From NCBI GenBank assembly GCA_030037035.1, contig JASHSA010000115.1, positions 1 through 23,405 of the forward strand: a DNA stretch of 23,405 nt, given 5' to 3'. Shown here in pieces: positions 14,113 through 21,836 of the stretch (its first letter is position 1; the number at the start of each line of letters is the position of its first letter). This DNA comes from Thermoplasmata archaeon (GTDB lineage: Archaea > Thermoplasmatota > Thermoplasmata > Lutacidiplasmatales > UBA184). The translations under genes were made by a program, and so were the position numbers. The notes beneath the pieces are model-generated. The model did not search any database, had not been told where the DNA came from, and saw nothing but the letters and a program-made list of their open reading frames with translations.

Positions 14113-15054
14113 ATGACCGCCCTCTCGGAGCGGGCCGAGCGGTTCCGCGCGCTCCACCGTGCCCGGTCGCTGTTCGTGCTTCCGAACGCCTGGGACGTCG
14201 CGAGCGCGCGCGTCCTCGAGGACGCCGGCTTTCCCGCCGTCGCGACCTCGAGCGCCGGAGCGATGGTCTCGCTCGGGTTCCCGGACGGCGAGGAGATCCC
14301 GCGCGCCGAGCTGGTCGCCGTGGTGCGCCGGATCGCCGAGAAGCTCTCCGTACCGCTGAGCGCGGACGTCGTCGCCGGGTTCGGCCGGAGCCCAACGGCG
14401 GTCGCCGCGACGGTCCGCGCGATGGTCGACGCCGGCGCCGTCGGGATCAATCTCGAGGACCGCGAGCCGCAGCGCGACGGCCTCGTCCCGCTCGACGCCC
14501 AGCTCGCGAAGATCCGTGCGGTGCGCGAGCTCGGCGAGGAGCTGGGGGTCCCGATCGTCATCAACGCGCGCACCGACGCCCTCGGGGCCGGCGTCGGAAC
14601 GGCCGCCGAGCGGTTCGACGAGGCGGTCCGACGCGGCCGCGCGTTCCGCGCCGCGGGGGCCGACTGCGTCTATCCGATGCGCCTCGTCGACCGTCGCGAG
14701 ATCACGGCGTACCTGCACGAGGTCCCCGGCCCGCTCAACGTCATGATCCGGCCCGGGCTGCCGGGGCTCGGCGTGCTCTCCCGGCTCGGCGTGCGCCGGG
14801 TGAGCTTCGGCCCCGCGGCGTCGTACGCCGCGCTCGGGCTCCTGCGGCGCGTCGGCCGGGAGGTCCTCGAGGAGCGGTCGTTCCGCTCGCTGCTGCGGGA
14901 TGCGCTCACGTTCGACGAGCTGAACCGCCTCGCCGAGCCGCGGGGCGTCGCGACGTCGCCCGCGCTCCGGCGGGCTCGCCGGCTCGGGCCGTCGGAGCCC
15001 CGCTCAGGGCGGGCAGGACGACCGGCGGGGCGGCGCTCGCGGAACGCGACCTGA
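14113..15054 (+). CDS. PEP mutase / isocitrate lyase family protein
   Basis: 313 residues in the TIM-barrel superfamily that breaks or makes C-C or C-P bonds alpha to a carboxylate. The family pattern is clear: FVLPNAWDVASARVLEDAGF (22-41), TSSAGAMVSLGFPDGE, SADVVAGFG with Asp85, AGAVGINLEDR with Glu115/Asp116 and VINARTD (Arg153), then GADCVYPM. The usual K-K-C-G-H of true isocitrate lyase is absent, so it belongs to the broad oxaloacetase/methylisocitrate-lyase-like group of unknown substrate. An in-frame GTG at 14083 is an alternative start. After the family end (about FDELNRLAEPRG) a 35-residue Arg/Pro/Gly tail runs 149 bases into the convergent Bat-type gene, so one of the two stops may be recent or unusual. 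Confidence 0.9.
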   Translation: MTALSERAERFRALHRARSLFVLPNAWDVASARVLEDAGFPAVATSSAGAMVSLGFPDGEEIPRAELVAVVRRIAEKLSVPLSADVVAGFGRSPTAVAATVRAMVDAGAVGINLEDREPQRDGLVPLDAQLAKIRAVRELGEELGVPIVINARTDALGAGVGTAAERFDEAVRRGRAFRAAGADCVYPMRLVDRREITAYLHEVPGPLNVMIRPGLPGLGVLSRLGVRRVSFGPAASYAALGLLRRVGREVLEERSFRSLLRDALTFDELNRLAEPRGVATSPALRRARRLGPSEPRSGRAGRPAGRRSRNAT

Positions 15055-15712
15055 GGACCGCGTAGCTGTTGCGCACGAGGCGAAGCTGGGCCTTGCGCAG
15101 GTGCTCTCCGAACGTCGAGCGCCCTACTCCCTCTTGTCGCGCGACCGCCGCCCAGCTGGAGCGGGCGGGGATCTCGAGCAGACCGGCGTCGTGCGCGGCG
15201 ACCAGCGCGCGGGCCTGGGGAGGGGTGAGCCCCTCGAAGAAGTGGACGGAGGCGGTCGGGTAGTCGCGGATCCCTTCGAGCCCGCTGCGGTCGGAGACGG
15301 AGAGGATCGTGACGGCCCCGAGCCTCCGGAGCCGACCGAAGAGGCGCTGGAGCCGCGCCCGGTCGGGGGCGACGAAGCGGTAGGTCTCGTTCCCCTCAGA
15401 GTACACGACCGGCGGCAGCACCCAGACCCCGAACCTGCGGGCGAGCTTCGTCACCGACGGCGGTTCTGCCCAGTCGAAGTCCGGGATCGCCAGCAGCGCG
15501 GCCGGTCCGTCGCGCAGCAGGCGCTTCGCGCGAAAGCGGCGACGGAACGCTGCGCTCACCCCCTCCAGCTCGGCCTCGTCCGCCCCCCAGACGAGGATCG
15601 TGTCCCTGCGGTTGTCGCACCAGAGCAGCAGCACGCTGCGGGGGAACGCCTTCGAAAGGTCGCAGTACGGGCACGGGTGCTGGACGCGTACGTGGGCGTC
15701 GACGATCGTCAT
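14906..15712 (-). CDS. Bat-type (HTH-10) transcriptional regulator with an N-terminal Cys motif
   Basis: 268 residues. The C-terminal HTH-10 domain (about 162-220) reads LTPPQARALVAAHDAGLLEI, then SSWAAVARQEGVGRSTFGEH and LRKAQLRLV, the typical pattern of archaeal bacterio-opsin-activator-like regulators. The N-terminus carries HPCPYCDLS (Cys14, Cys17) and LLLWCDN (Cys32), which could bind metal or sense redox. The middle is an alpha-beta sensor-like domain of unknown ligand. The start at 15712 is used because upstream in-frame codons (from 15745) lie over the probable TATA box. The last 48 residues are an Ala/Pro/Arg-rich tail that overlaps the convergent PEP mutase gene by 149 bases. It is divergent from a phosphatase gene, with a long palindrome between them. 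Confidence 0.88.
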   Translation of the reverse strand: MTIVDAHVRVQHPCPYCDLSKAFPRSVLLLWCDNRRDTILVWGADEAELEGVSAAFRRRFRAKRLLRDGPAALLAIPDFDWAEPPSVTKLARRFGVWVLPPVVYSEGNETYRFVAPDRARLQRLFGRLRRLGAVTILSVSDRSGLEGIRDYPTASVHFFEGLTPPQARALVAAHDAGLLEIPARSSWAAVARQEGVGRSTFGEHLRKAQLRLVRNSYAVLRSRSASAAPPVVLPALSGAPTARAGEPAGARATSRRPAARRGGSARRT

Positions 15713-15737
15713 CCGGCCCACGCTAGCCGCTCCCGGC

Positions 15738-15745
15738 CTATTCAA
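15738..15745 (-). promoter_or_regulatory. candidate TATA box of the Bat-type gene
   Basis: TTGAATAG on the minus strand, 26-33 bases before the ATG at 15712, consistent with a leaderless transcript. Confidence 0.4.
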
Positions 15746-15748
15746 CTC

Positions 15749-15768
15749 GAGCCGCCCCCGGGCGGCTC
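15749..15768. promoter_or_regulatory. 20-base palindrome between divergent regulator and phosphatase genes
   Basis: Arms GAGCCGCCC and GGGCGGCTC are separated by CC. It lies just upstream of the Bat gene's TATA-like box, so it is better read as an operator than as a terminator. The arms differ by one base (GAGCCGCC versus GAACCGCC) from the palindromes at the ends of the tRNA-bounded island. Confidence 0.5.
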
Positions 15769-15804
15769 CAAGGTCTTGGCCCCGAGGGGCGTGGAGGGGT
15801 CGTC

Positions 15805-16254
15805 ATGCCCGCGAAGGCGAAACCGCCGACCCCCCGAAGCGCCTCCCGACCGAGCCCCGGGCCCTCGGAGGTCGCCCCGGGGGTGTTCGTCGGCGGATGG
15901 AACGACGCGCTCGAGTTCGACGGGGCGCGGTTCTGCGTCCTGGACGAGGCGCCGAGCGACCTCCCCAGTCCGACGACCCACATCCCGATCTACGACGAGC
16001 GGACCGACGGGCCGATACGGGCGAACCTCGAGCGCCTCGCCCGCGAGGTGGCGGCGGCACACCGCGCCGGACGGCCGGTCCTCGTCTTCTGCGCCCACGG
16101 CATCCGCCGCTCCCCGCTCGGGGCGGCGTGGTACCTGCACCGGGCCGAGCGGCTGGACCTCGACGCCGCCTACGACCGCATCCGCGCGGTGCGGCCGAAG
16201 GTCGAGCCCGCCCGGTCGTGGATGCGCGACCTCCGGCCGCTCGCCGACCCGTAG
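15805..16254 (+). CDS. dual-specificity protein phosphatase family protein
   Basis: 149 residues. The active-site loop VFCAHGIRRSPLG fits C-x5-R-S with nucleophile Cys96 and Arg102, as in cysteine-based phosphatases; the histidine usually before the cysteine is a phenylalanine here. HIPIYDERTDGP (59-70) provides Asp64, a candidate general acid. Strands such as VAPGVFVGGWNDA and ARFCVLDEAP open the fold. The first 20 residues are Pro/Ser-rich. Family members remove phosphate from Tyr/Ser/Thr residues or from small molecules; archaeal targets are little known. The next methyltransferase gene starts 14 bases after the stop, so the two are probably one operon. It shares a promoter region with the Bat-type regulator. 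Confidence 0.88.
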   Translation: MPAKAKPPTPRSASRPSPGPSEVAPGVFVGGWNDALEFDGARFCVLDEAPSDLPSPTTHIPIYDERTDGPIRANLERLAREVAAAHRAGRPVLVFCAHGIRRSPLGAAWYLHRAERLDLDAAYDRIRAVRPKVEPARSWMRDLRPLADP

Positions 16255-16268
16255 CCGAGGAGCCTCCG

Positions 16269-17018
16269 GTGCGGCAGGAGGTCGACCCGGATCCGCTGTG
16301 GGTCGCCGAGCTCAGCGGCCGGAGCCCGGCCGTCGCCGCGCGGGCGATCGCGGAAGCGGCGGCGGACCGACGCCTGTTCTCCGCCCTGGATCGGGAGCAC
16401 CGCAGGGAAGGGAGGGCGTCGTACGTCGAGATCGACGCTCCGCTCGAGCTCCACGCGCTGGTCCGCCTGACGCGACCGCGCCACCTGGTCGAGGTCGGGG
16501 TCTCGTCGGGGGTCTCCTCCGCCTACCTCCTCGCGGCGCTCCGCCGCAACGGCGTCGGGACCCTCCACTCGGTCGACCTGCCCCAGGCCGCCCGTCGGCG
16601 TCCGTACGCGAGGGGCGGCTCCTCCTGGAGCATCCCCCCGGGCCGCGCCTCGGGCTGGGCCATCCCGAGGGCGCTCCGCAGCCGCTGGGACCTCAGGCTC
16701 GGCGACAAGGCCGGGATCGTCCCGCTCCTCGCCGACGAGCTCCCGCGCGTCGACCTGGTCGTCTATGACGTCCCCCACGACGACGACAACGTCTTCGACG
16801 AGTTCACCGCGCTCGACCGCCGGATGCCGCGCGGCGCGGTCGCGATCGTCGATCACGGCCCGAGCGGGACGCTCTGCGCCGCGCTCCGCCGGTGGGCCCG
16901 CCGCCGCGGGTCGAGACCGGTCCGCAGGGCGGGGCTCGGCCTGTACGGCATGCGCGCGAGGTCGGCGAAGGCGACCGAGCCCGGACGTTCTCGGCGGGCC
17001 GGCGCGCGAGCGGCCTGA
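16269..17018 (+). CDS. class I SAM-dependent methyltransferase (Methyltransf_24-like)
   Basis: 249 residues from a GTG with a good GAGG ribosome site (16257-16260) and eight bases of spacing. Motif I is HLVEVGVSSGVSSAYLLAAL (72-91), followed by LHSVDLPQ (acidic end of strand 2), a RLGDKAGIVPLL stretch, and DLVVYDVPHDDDNVFDEFTA, which matches the H-D-x-x-H-x-Y-E-like region of Methyltransf_24 proteins. RMPRGAVAIVDHG then forms the next strand. Residues 8-60 are helical. An internal segment (about 105-140) looks like the inserted lid seen in the family. The last 30 residues are Arg-rich. Substrates in this family are often sugars or small molecules; nothing here decides. It lies 14 bases after the phosphatase gene and is probably co-transcribed with it. 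Confidence 0.85.
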   Translation: MRQEVDPDPLWVAELSGRSPAVAARAIAEAAADRRLFSALDREHRREGRASYVEIDAPLELHALVRLTRPRHLVEVGVSSGVSSAYLLAALRRNGVGTLHSVDLPQAARRRPYARGGSSWSIPPGRASGWAIPRALRSRWDLRLGDKAGIVPLLADELPRVDLVVYDVPHDDDNVFDEFTALDRRMPRGAVAIVDHGPSGTLCAALRRWARRRGSRPVRRAGLGLYGMRARSAKATEPGRSRRAGARAA

Positions 17019-17101
17019 CGCGAGGCTCGCCGCTGTACCGCGGGTCCGGCACCTCCGCACCGGCGCTCCGGCGGCGGTCAACTTCGCTCCACCCGAGCCT
17101 C

Positions 17102-17764
17102 ATGTGCCGGCTCGCCGACGTAGGGACAAGGTCGAACGTGCTCGCGAGGACCCTCCCCGGCCTGCCGGCGCTGCCGCCGGGCGTCGCCGGTCCCGGGTTC
17201 CTGCAGGACGGCGTCGAGGTCTGGGTCCGGCCGGTGCAGTCGGCCGACCGGTACCTGCTCGCCGAGTTCGTCCGGGGGGTTCCGGCCGACGTGCTCGAGG
17301 CGCACCGTCTTTCGGCGCTCGGGCCGCCCGTCGCCGGGGAGGGGGCCGTCGCGCGGTCGCCCCCGGAGGAGCGGCTGGGCCTCGTGGCGCTCGGCGAGCG
17401 GGCCGGCGAGGTCCGCGTGGTCGGCGTCGGGGAGTACGTCCGCTCGGCCGAGCGTTCCCCGCTCGCCGAGGTCCGGTTCCTCGTCACGGAGCCGTATCGC
17501 GGGCGCGGGGTCGCGAGCCTCCTGCTCGCGCGGCTTTCGCGGGCCGCGGCGGCGTTCGGCATCGAGCGCTTCCTCGCCCGGATGCGCGGCGGCGAGCCTG
17601 AGATGCTCGAGGTCTTCCGCGCGACCGGGCTCCCGTTCGCCGAAGAGCGGATCGAGGAGGAGGTCGACGTGGTGGTGCCGGTCGAGCCGTGGGAGCACCG
17701 TACCGCCTCGGAGCGGCGGCCGGCCCGCGCGCGACGTCGCTCGCCCCGCCGGATCCCCGCCTGA
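17102..17764 (+). CDS. GNAT family N-acetyltransferase
   Basis: 220 residues. The GNAT fold spans about 35-195: DGVEVWVRPVQSADRYLLAEF opens strand 1 and helix 1, LGLVALGE is strand 3, and motif A VRFLVTEPYRGRGVASLLLARL (acetyl-CoA pyrophosphate loop, R-G-R-G-V-A at 133-138) is clear. AAAAFGIERFLARM then follows, and MLEVFRATGLPFAEER is the usual C-terminal helix with a bulge. The opening resembles the GNAT part attached to acyl-CoA synthetase-like or lysine-acetylating (Pat-type) enzymes, so protein lysine acetylation is possible but not proven. The ATG at 17102 is a reasonable start, and upstream residues of the open frame show no similarity. It is convergent with the response regulator, 23 bases apart. 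Confidence 0.85.
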   Translation: MCRLADVGTRSNVLARTLPGLPALPPGVAGPGFLQDGVEVWVRPVQSADRYLLAEFVRGVPADVLEAHRLSALGPPVAGEGAVARSPPEERLGLVALGERAGEVRVVGVGEYVRSAERSPLAEVRFLVTEPYRGRGVASLLLARLSRAAAAFGIERFLARMRGGEPEMLEVFRATGLPFAEERIEEEVDVVVPVEPWEHRTASERRPARARRRSPRRIPA

Positions 17765-17787
17765 GCGGGCGAGTCGTCCCGTGGCGG

Positions 17788-18828
17788 CTAGGCCGCCCGC
17801 GGCTGCGCGTACGCGCCGCTCGTCGCCTGACCGTGGCGCGAGAGGCCGTCCAGCTCCGAGAGCAGGGCGAGCGCCTCGCGGCCCTTCGCCGTGATCCGGT
17901 AGCTCTCCTGGTCGTGGGCGAGCAGGCCGTCGTCGACCAGGCGACGCAGGTGGAAGGCGAGCTTCGGGGAGTCCTCGAGCCCGGCCGCCTTCAGCGCCTC
18001 GGTGAACGAACAGGCGCCGTCGTGCGCCCGACGGAGCACCGCGCGCCGGACCGGGTTGGCGAGCGTCTCGAGCGTCGCCCGGGTCGCGGGCCCGGCGACC
18101 GCCGCGCGGACGTCGTGCGCCGCGGCCGAGGAGATCCGGGCCGGGTCGTAGGTAACGACCAGCGGTCCCTTCCCCTCGAGACGCCCGCGCAGGTCCTCGA
18201 GGAAGCTCACGATGTCCGCCCGGCGATGGTGGACGAGCATCCGGTCGACGTCCTCGAGGAGCACGCCGGCCCGCGGGTGCTCGGCGAGGAACGCGACGAC
18301 CTGCTCGCGGGTCGCCGACGGGTTCTCGAGGTCCGGCACCAGCACCGTCACCCCCGGGACCGACCGGACGCTCCGCGACGTCAGGTGGAGGACGGCCGTC
18401 TCGCCGTCCTTCGTCCAGGCGCGGACGAGCGCGTCCGGCGACGGCGGGCGCTCCCCGCCGGCGAGGAAGCGCGACTCCTGCTCGAGGTGATGGAGGACCT
18501 CGCGGACCTGCTCGATCCGGAACGGCTTCTGGACGTACTCCGCCGCCCCCGCCTTCATCGCGGCGACCGCCGTCTCCACCGTCGCGAAGCCGGTGACCAT
18601 CACGACCGGCGTCGACGGGTAGCGGGCGCGCACCTCGCGCAGGAGGTCGAGGCCCCCCTGGCGGGGCATCTTGAGGTCGGAGAGGACCGCGTCGAACTCG
18701 TCGTGCGCGAGCTCCTCGAGCGCCTTCGCGACCGACGCGCTCGCCGTCACCTCGTGGCGGTCGTCCCGCAGGAGCTCGGCGAGCTCCTCCCGGAAGACGG
18801 CGTCGTCGTCCACGACCAGAATGCGCAC
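17788..18828 (-). CDS. response regulator: receiver, DUF835-like domain, winged helix
   Basis: 346 residues in three parts. The receiver (1-115) has the acidic pocket VVDDD (7-9), phospho-accepting Asp51 in VLSDLKMP, Thr79 in VMVTGF and Lys101 in VQKPF, all intact. Residues about 158-235 (VTVLVPDLENPSATREQVVA, then AGVLLEDVDRMLVHH, SFLEDLRGRL and PLVVTYDPARIS) resemble DUF835, an archaeal domain often found with signalling modules. The C-terminal part (about 250-330) is an ArsR-like winged helix: ATLETLANPVRRAVLRRA, FHLRRLVDDGLL and SYRITAKGREAL. So this is a DNA-binding output protein, unlike most archaeal response regulators. Its start lies 52 bases after the kinase stop on the same strand, making a two-gene operon. 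Confidence 0.93.
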   Translation of the reverse strand: MRILVVDDDAVFREELAELLRDDRHEVTASASVAKALEELAHDEFDAVLSDLKMPRQGGLDLLREVRARYPSTPVVMVTGFATVETAVAAMKAGAAEYVQKPFRIEQVREVLHHLEQESRFLAGGERPPSPDALVRAWTKDGETAVLHLTSRSVRSVPGVTVLVPDLENPSATREQVVAFLAEHPRAGVLLEDVDRMLVHHRRADIVSFLEDLRGRLEGKGPLVVTYDPARISSAAAHDVRAAVAGPATRATLETLANPVRRAVLRRAHDGACSFTEALKAAGLEDSPKLAFHLRRLVDDGLLAHDQESYRITAKGREALALLSELDGLSRHGQATSGAYAQPRAA

Positions 18829-18880
18829 GTCCCTTGGACGCCGCGGCGGGGCTTTGAGGTTTCTCGGGGCCGGCGGGCGC

Positions 18881-20449
18881 TCAGGCGGCAGGCGCGGGCG
18901 GCCCGCCCGACGCCGGGGTGAGCGGCAGCCGCACCACGAAGCTCGCGCCGCCCCCCGGCATGTTCCGCGCGGCGATCGTCCCCCCGTGCGCCTGGACGAT
19001 CCCGTGGCAGATCGCGAGCCCGAGGCCGGTCCCCCGACCCTCCGGCTTGGTGGTGAAGAACGGCTCGAAGATGTGGGGCAGCACGTCGAGCGGGATCCCC
19101 GGTCCGGAGTCCCGGACCTCGACCTCGGCGTTCTCCCCGACGACGCGGACCTCGACGACGATCCTGCCCTCCCGGGCCGTCTCTAGCGCGTCGTAGGCGT
19201 TCAGGAGGAGGTTGGTGACGACCTGCATCAGCTGGCTCCGGTCGCCGAGGATCGGGACCGGGGTGCTCGGAGCGCGCTCCTCGACCTCGACGTTCGCCGA
19301 CTGCTTGCCCCCCAGGAAGCGGACCGACTGCCGGGCGACGTCGGTCAGGTCGACCGACGCGATCTGCGGCTCGCTCCGTCGGGCAAAGTCGAGCAGGCCC
19401 CGGACGATGCGGCCGGCGACCTCGACCTGGGCGACGATCGTCTCCGCGCGACCGCGCGTCCACGGGTCGGAGGCGCGGCGACGCAGGCTCTCGGCGACGA
19501 GCAGGACGTTCGCGAGCGGCGTGTTGATCTCGTGGGCGACGCCGGCGGCGAGCTGGCCGAGCGAGGCGAGCCGGTCGGAGTGCACGGCGACGCGCTCCCA
19601 GGTCTTGTGCTCGGTCAGGTCGACCGCGACGCCGACGTAGTGCGTCGTCGTGCCTCCGTCGTCCTTGACCGCCGAGATCGTCAGGAAGACGGGCCGCTCG
19701 CGCCCCCATCGGTCGCGGTTGACGATCTCCCCGGACCAGTGCCCGCGGCCCGGGTCGAGGAGGTCCGCCCACATCCGCTCGTAGAGCTCGGGGCCGCTCC
19801 GGCGGCTCCGCACGAGGTTCGGTCGTCGGCCGAGGCACTCGGCGCGGGAGTAGCCGTACGTCCTCTCGAACGCCGGGTTGACGTCGACCAGGACGCCGTC
19901 GCGGTCGGTGACCTCGATCGCGTTGCTCGACGTCAGGAACGCCTCGTAGTGGAGGCGCGCCCGCCCGCGCTCCTGCTCGCGCGAGCTCGCGTCGACCAGG
20001 ACGACGATCAGCCGAGGGGGCCGGCCGTCGGCGCCCGGGACCCCGCTGAGGCTCACGTCGACGTACGACGGTCCCCCCGCGGGGCCGCCGACGACCGCGA
20101 CGCTCGGGGTCGACCCCAACGGGCCCGGCGGGAGCCCGCCGGCGAGACCGCGCTCGATCGCCGCGGCGAGGGCCGACCCGGTGAGGAACGGCACGTCCCG
20201 GAAGTTCGCGGCGCCGTCGGCGAACGGCCGGGACGCCCCGCGCCAGCGCGCGAGGGTCGCGTTCTCCCAGGCGATCGTCCCGTCGCGTTCGACGAGCAGG
20301 AGACCGACCGGCGCTTGGTCGAGCAACGACCGCAGCGCACGGACCGTTTCGGGCACGTCGTTCGCCTCTCGCCGACCGACCACGGAGGGGACCGCCAAAG
20401 TTCCTTCGGCCGGAGGGCCCGGGTCAACCGGAGTCGACCTTCGCTTCAT
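18881..20449 (-). CDS. cytosolic sensor histidine kinase with two PAS domains
   Basis: 522 residues without a clear membrane segment, so probably soluble. A PAS-like domain covers about 38-155 (SLLDQAPVGLLLVERDGTIAW) and a second, well-formed PAS/PAC covers about 165-280 (IEVTDRDGVLVDVNPAFERTYGY, then FLTISAVKDDGG and HYVGVAVDLTE). The HisKA dimer helix has the phospho-accepting His306 in LASLGQLAAGVAHEINTPL. The ATPase domain shows the N box NLLLNAYDAL, the G1 box DSGPGIP, FEPFFTTKPEGRGTGLGLAI (F, G2) and a closing strand. The ligand of the PAS domains is unknown; no heme or flavin motif stands out. It is upstream of the response regulator in one operon and starts 26 bases from a divergent pseudo-receiver gene. 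Confidence 0.94.
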   Translation of the reverse strand: MKRRSTPVDPGPPAEGTLAVPSVVGRREANDVPETVRALRSLLDQAPVGLLLVERDGTIAWENATLARWRGASRPFADGAANFRDVPFLTGSALAAAIERGLAGGLPPGPLGSTPSVAVVGGPAGGPSYVDVSLSGVPGADGRPPRLIVVLVDASSREQERGRARLHYEAFLTSSNAIEVTDRDGVLVDVNPAFERTYGYSRAECLGRRPNLVRSRRSGPELYERMWADLLDPGRGHWSGEIVNRDRWGRERPVFLTISAVKDDGGTTTHYVGVAVDLTEHKTWERVAVHSDRLASLGQLAAGVAHEINTPLANVLLVAESLRRRASDPWTRGRAETIVAQVEVAGRIVRGLLDFARRSEPQIASVDLTDVARQSVRFLGGKQSANVEVEERAPSTPVPILGDRSQLMQVVTNLLLNAYDALETAREGRIVVEVRVVGENAEVEVRDSGPGIPLDVLPHIFEPFFTTKPEGRGTGLGLAICHGIVQAHGGTIAARNMPGGGASFVVRLPLTPASGGPPAPAA

Positions 20450-20475
20450 GGTCGGCGGGGGGCGTGGAACTCCTC

Positions 20476-20868
20476 ATGGCGGCGGAGACGCTCGTGGTCG
20501 AGGAGACCCCGAGCCTCGGGAGCTCGGTCGTCGCCCTCCTGGAGGCGGACGGGCTCGAGGTCCGCCGCTTCCCCGACCTTCCCTCCGCCGAACGGTTCCA
20601 CGAGAGCTCGGCGGGAGGCCATCCGCTCGTCGTCGTCGCGTCGAACTCGCACTCCTGCCCGAGCGCGGCCCGCTGGGGGCTCGGCCCCCTCCGCGGCGCG
20701 TCGATGATCGTCGTGGGGACCCGCGACCCCGCGCTGCGCTCGAGCGGGCGCCTCCACGTCGTCCGTCTCCCGCTGGAGCCGCAGAAACTGCTCGAGCTCG
20801 TGCACGCGCTCGTCGAGCCGGCGCCGGACGGGCCGAGCGCTTCGGGGGCCCTCGAGCGCGGGCCCTGA
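20476..20868 (+). CDS. degenerate receiver-like protein lacking the phospho-acceptor aspartate
   Basis: 130 residues from the ATG at 20476; an in-frame GTG at 20464 would add four. The order of strands and helices follows a receiver: TLVVEETPSLGSSVVALLEADG (strand 1/helix 1), LEVRRFPD, HPLVVVASNSH (where Asp is expected at the end of strand 3, but Ala-Ser-Asn is found), ASMIVVGTRD (Thr kept) and VVRLPLEPQKLLELVHALV, where the usual Lys-Pro is Leu-Pro. The acidic pocket reads Glu-Glu in place of Asp-Asp. It could be a phosphorylation-independent decoy or partner of the adjacent kinase/regulator pair, which starts in the opposite direction only 26 bases away. The fold call is by pattern only. 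It is convergent with porB. Confidence 0.65.
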   Translation: MAAETLVVEETPSLGSSVVALLEADGLEVRRFPDLPSAERFHESSAGGHPLVVVASNSHSCPSAARWGLGPLRGASMIVVGTRDPALRSSGRLHVVRLPLEPQKLLELVHALVEPAPDGPSASGALERGP

Positions 20869-20897
20869 GGGCTGCCGCCGGGCCGGGGGTCGTGAGC

Positions 20898-21836
20898 TCA
20901 CGCGGGCGCCGGGGCGAGCACCGGCGTCGCGGCGGCCCGTGCCGGCGCGGTCTCCCGCTCGAGCCGCAGGAGCGCCTCCCAGCGGGCGCGGACCTCGTCG
21001 CCGAGCTCGCGGATCTCCTCGGGACTCCAGTGCCGGAAGCGCCCCTGCCGCCGGACGTACTCGTCGACCGGCTTCAGGCTCCCGCCCTTGCGGGTGAGGC
21101 GGTAGACGCCGTCCTCGACCTCGTAGAGCGGGAACAGCCCGGATTCGGTCGCCAGGCGCCCGAGGGCGATCGTCTCCTCGCTCGAGAACTTCCAGCCGGG
21201 AGGACACGGGGCGAAGACGTGCAGGAACCTCGGCCCGCGCACGTCGCGGGCCTTCTCGGCCTTCCGCACGAAATCCTCGGGGAACGCCGGGTTCACCGTC
21301 GCGGCGTACGCCGGGTGGTGGGCGAGCACGATCCCCATGATCTCCTTCTTCGCCTCCCGCTTGCCGTGCCGGCCCCCTTCGACCGGGGTCGTCGTCGTCC
21401 ACGCCCCGCGCGGGGTCGCGCCGCTGCGCTGGATCCCGGTGTTCATGTAGCCCTCGTTGTCGTACATGACGAACAGCGCGTTCGTCCGGCGCTCGAGCAT
21501 CCCGCTGAGCGCCTGCAGGCCGATGTCGGCGGTCCCGCCGTCGCCCGCGAAGCCGACGACCGTCACGTCGTCCAGGCCGAGCGCGTCCGCGGCGGCGCGG
21601 AGCCCCGAGATCGACGCCCCGGTCGCCTCGATCGGGTTGTCGAGGACCGCGACGCCGAGCGCGGTCGTCGGGAACGGCGTGGCGATCACCGTCCAGCAGC
21701 ACGCCGGGATCGAGAGGATCGTGCGGGGCCCGAGGCCCTTCAGGAGGAGCCGCATCGCGAGCGCCGGCCCGCACCCCGGGCAGGCGGCGTGGCCCCGGTA
21801 CATCAGCTCCTGCGCCGGGATCGTCAGCTTAGCCAT
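20898..21836 (-). CDS. porB: 2-oxoacid:ferredoxin oxidoreductase, beta subunit (pyruvate synthase PorB-like)
   Basis: 312 residues, the thiamine-diphosphate-binding subunit. Cys19 and Cys22 (ACPGCGPAL), Cys46/47 and Cys211 (APCPPGW) are positioned as [4Fe-4S] ligands of PorB. VGFAGDGGTADIGLQAL (94-110) is the thiamine diphosphate motif with GDGG at 98-101, and YDNEGYMNTGIQRSGATP (125-142) completes it. The enzyme interconverts pyruvate plus CoA with acetyl-CoA, CO2 and reduced ferredoxin in the cytosol. The last 30 residues are Ala/Pro-rich. The start overlaps the porA stop by eight bases (ATGGCTAA), which points to coupled translation. A substrate other than pyruvate (2-oxobutyrate, 2-oxoisovalerate) cannot be excluded from sequence alone. 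Confidence 0.94.
   Translation of the reverse strand: MAKLTIPAQELMYRGHAACPGCGPALAMRLLLKGLGPRTILSIPACCWTVIATPFPTTALGVAVLDNPIEATGASISGLRAAADALGLDDVTVVGFAGDGGTADIGLQALSGMLERRTNALFVMYDNEGYMNTGIQRSGATPRGAWTTTTPVEGGRHGKREAKKEIMGIVLAHHPAYAATVNPAFPEDFVRKAEKARDVRGPRFLHVFAPCPPGWKFSSEETIALGRLATESGLFPLYEVEDGVYRLTRKGGSLKPVDEYVRRQGRFRHWSPEEIRELGDEVRARWEALLRLERETAPARAAATPVLAPAPA

Noticed and set aside
15749..15768. Transcription terminator
   Set aside because: Lies between two divergently starting genes and has no T-tract, so an operator is more likely.
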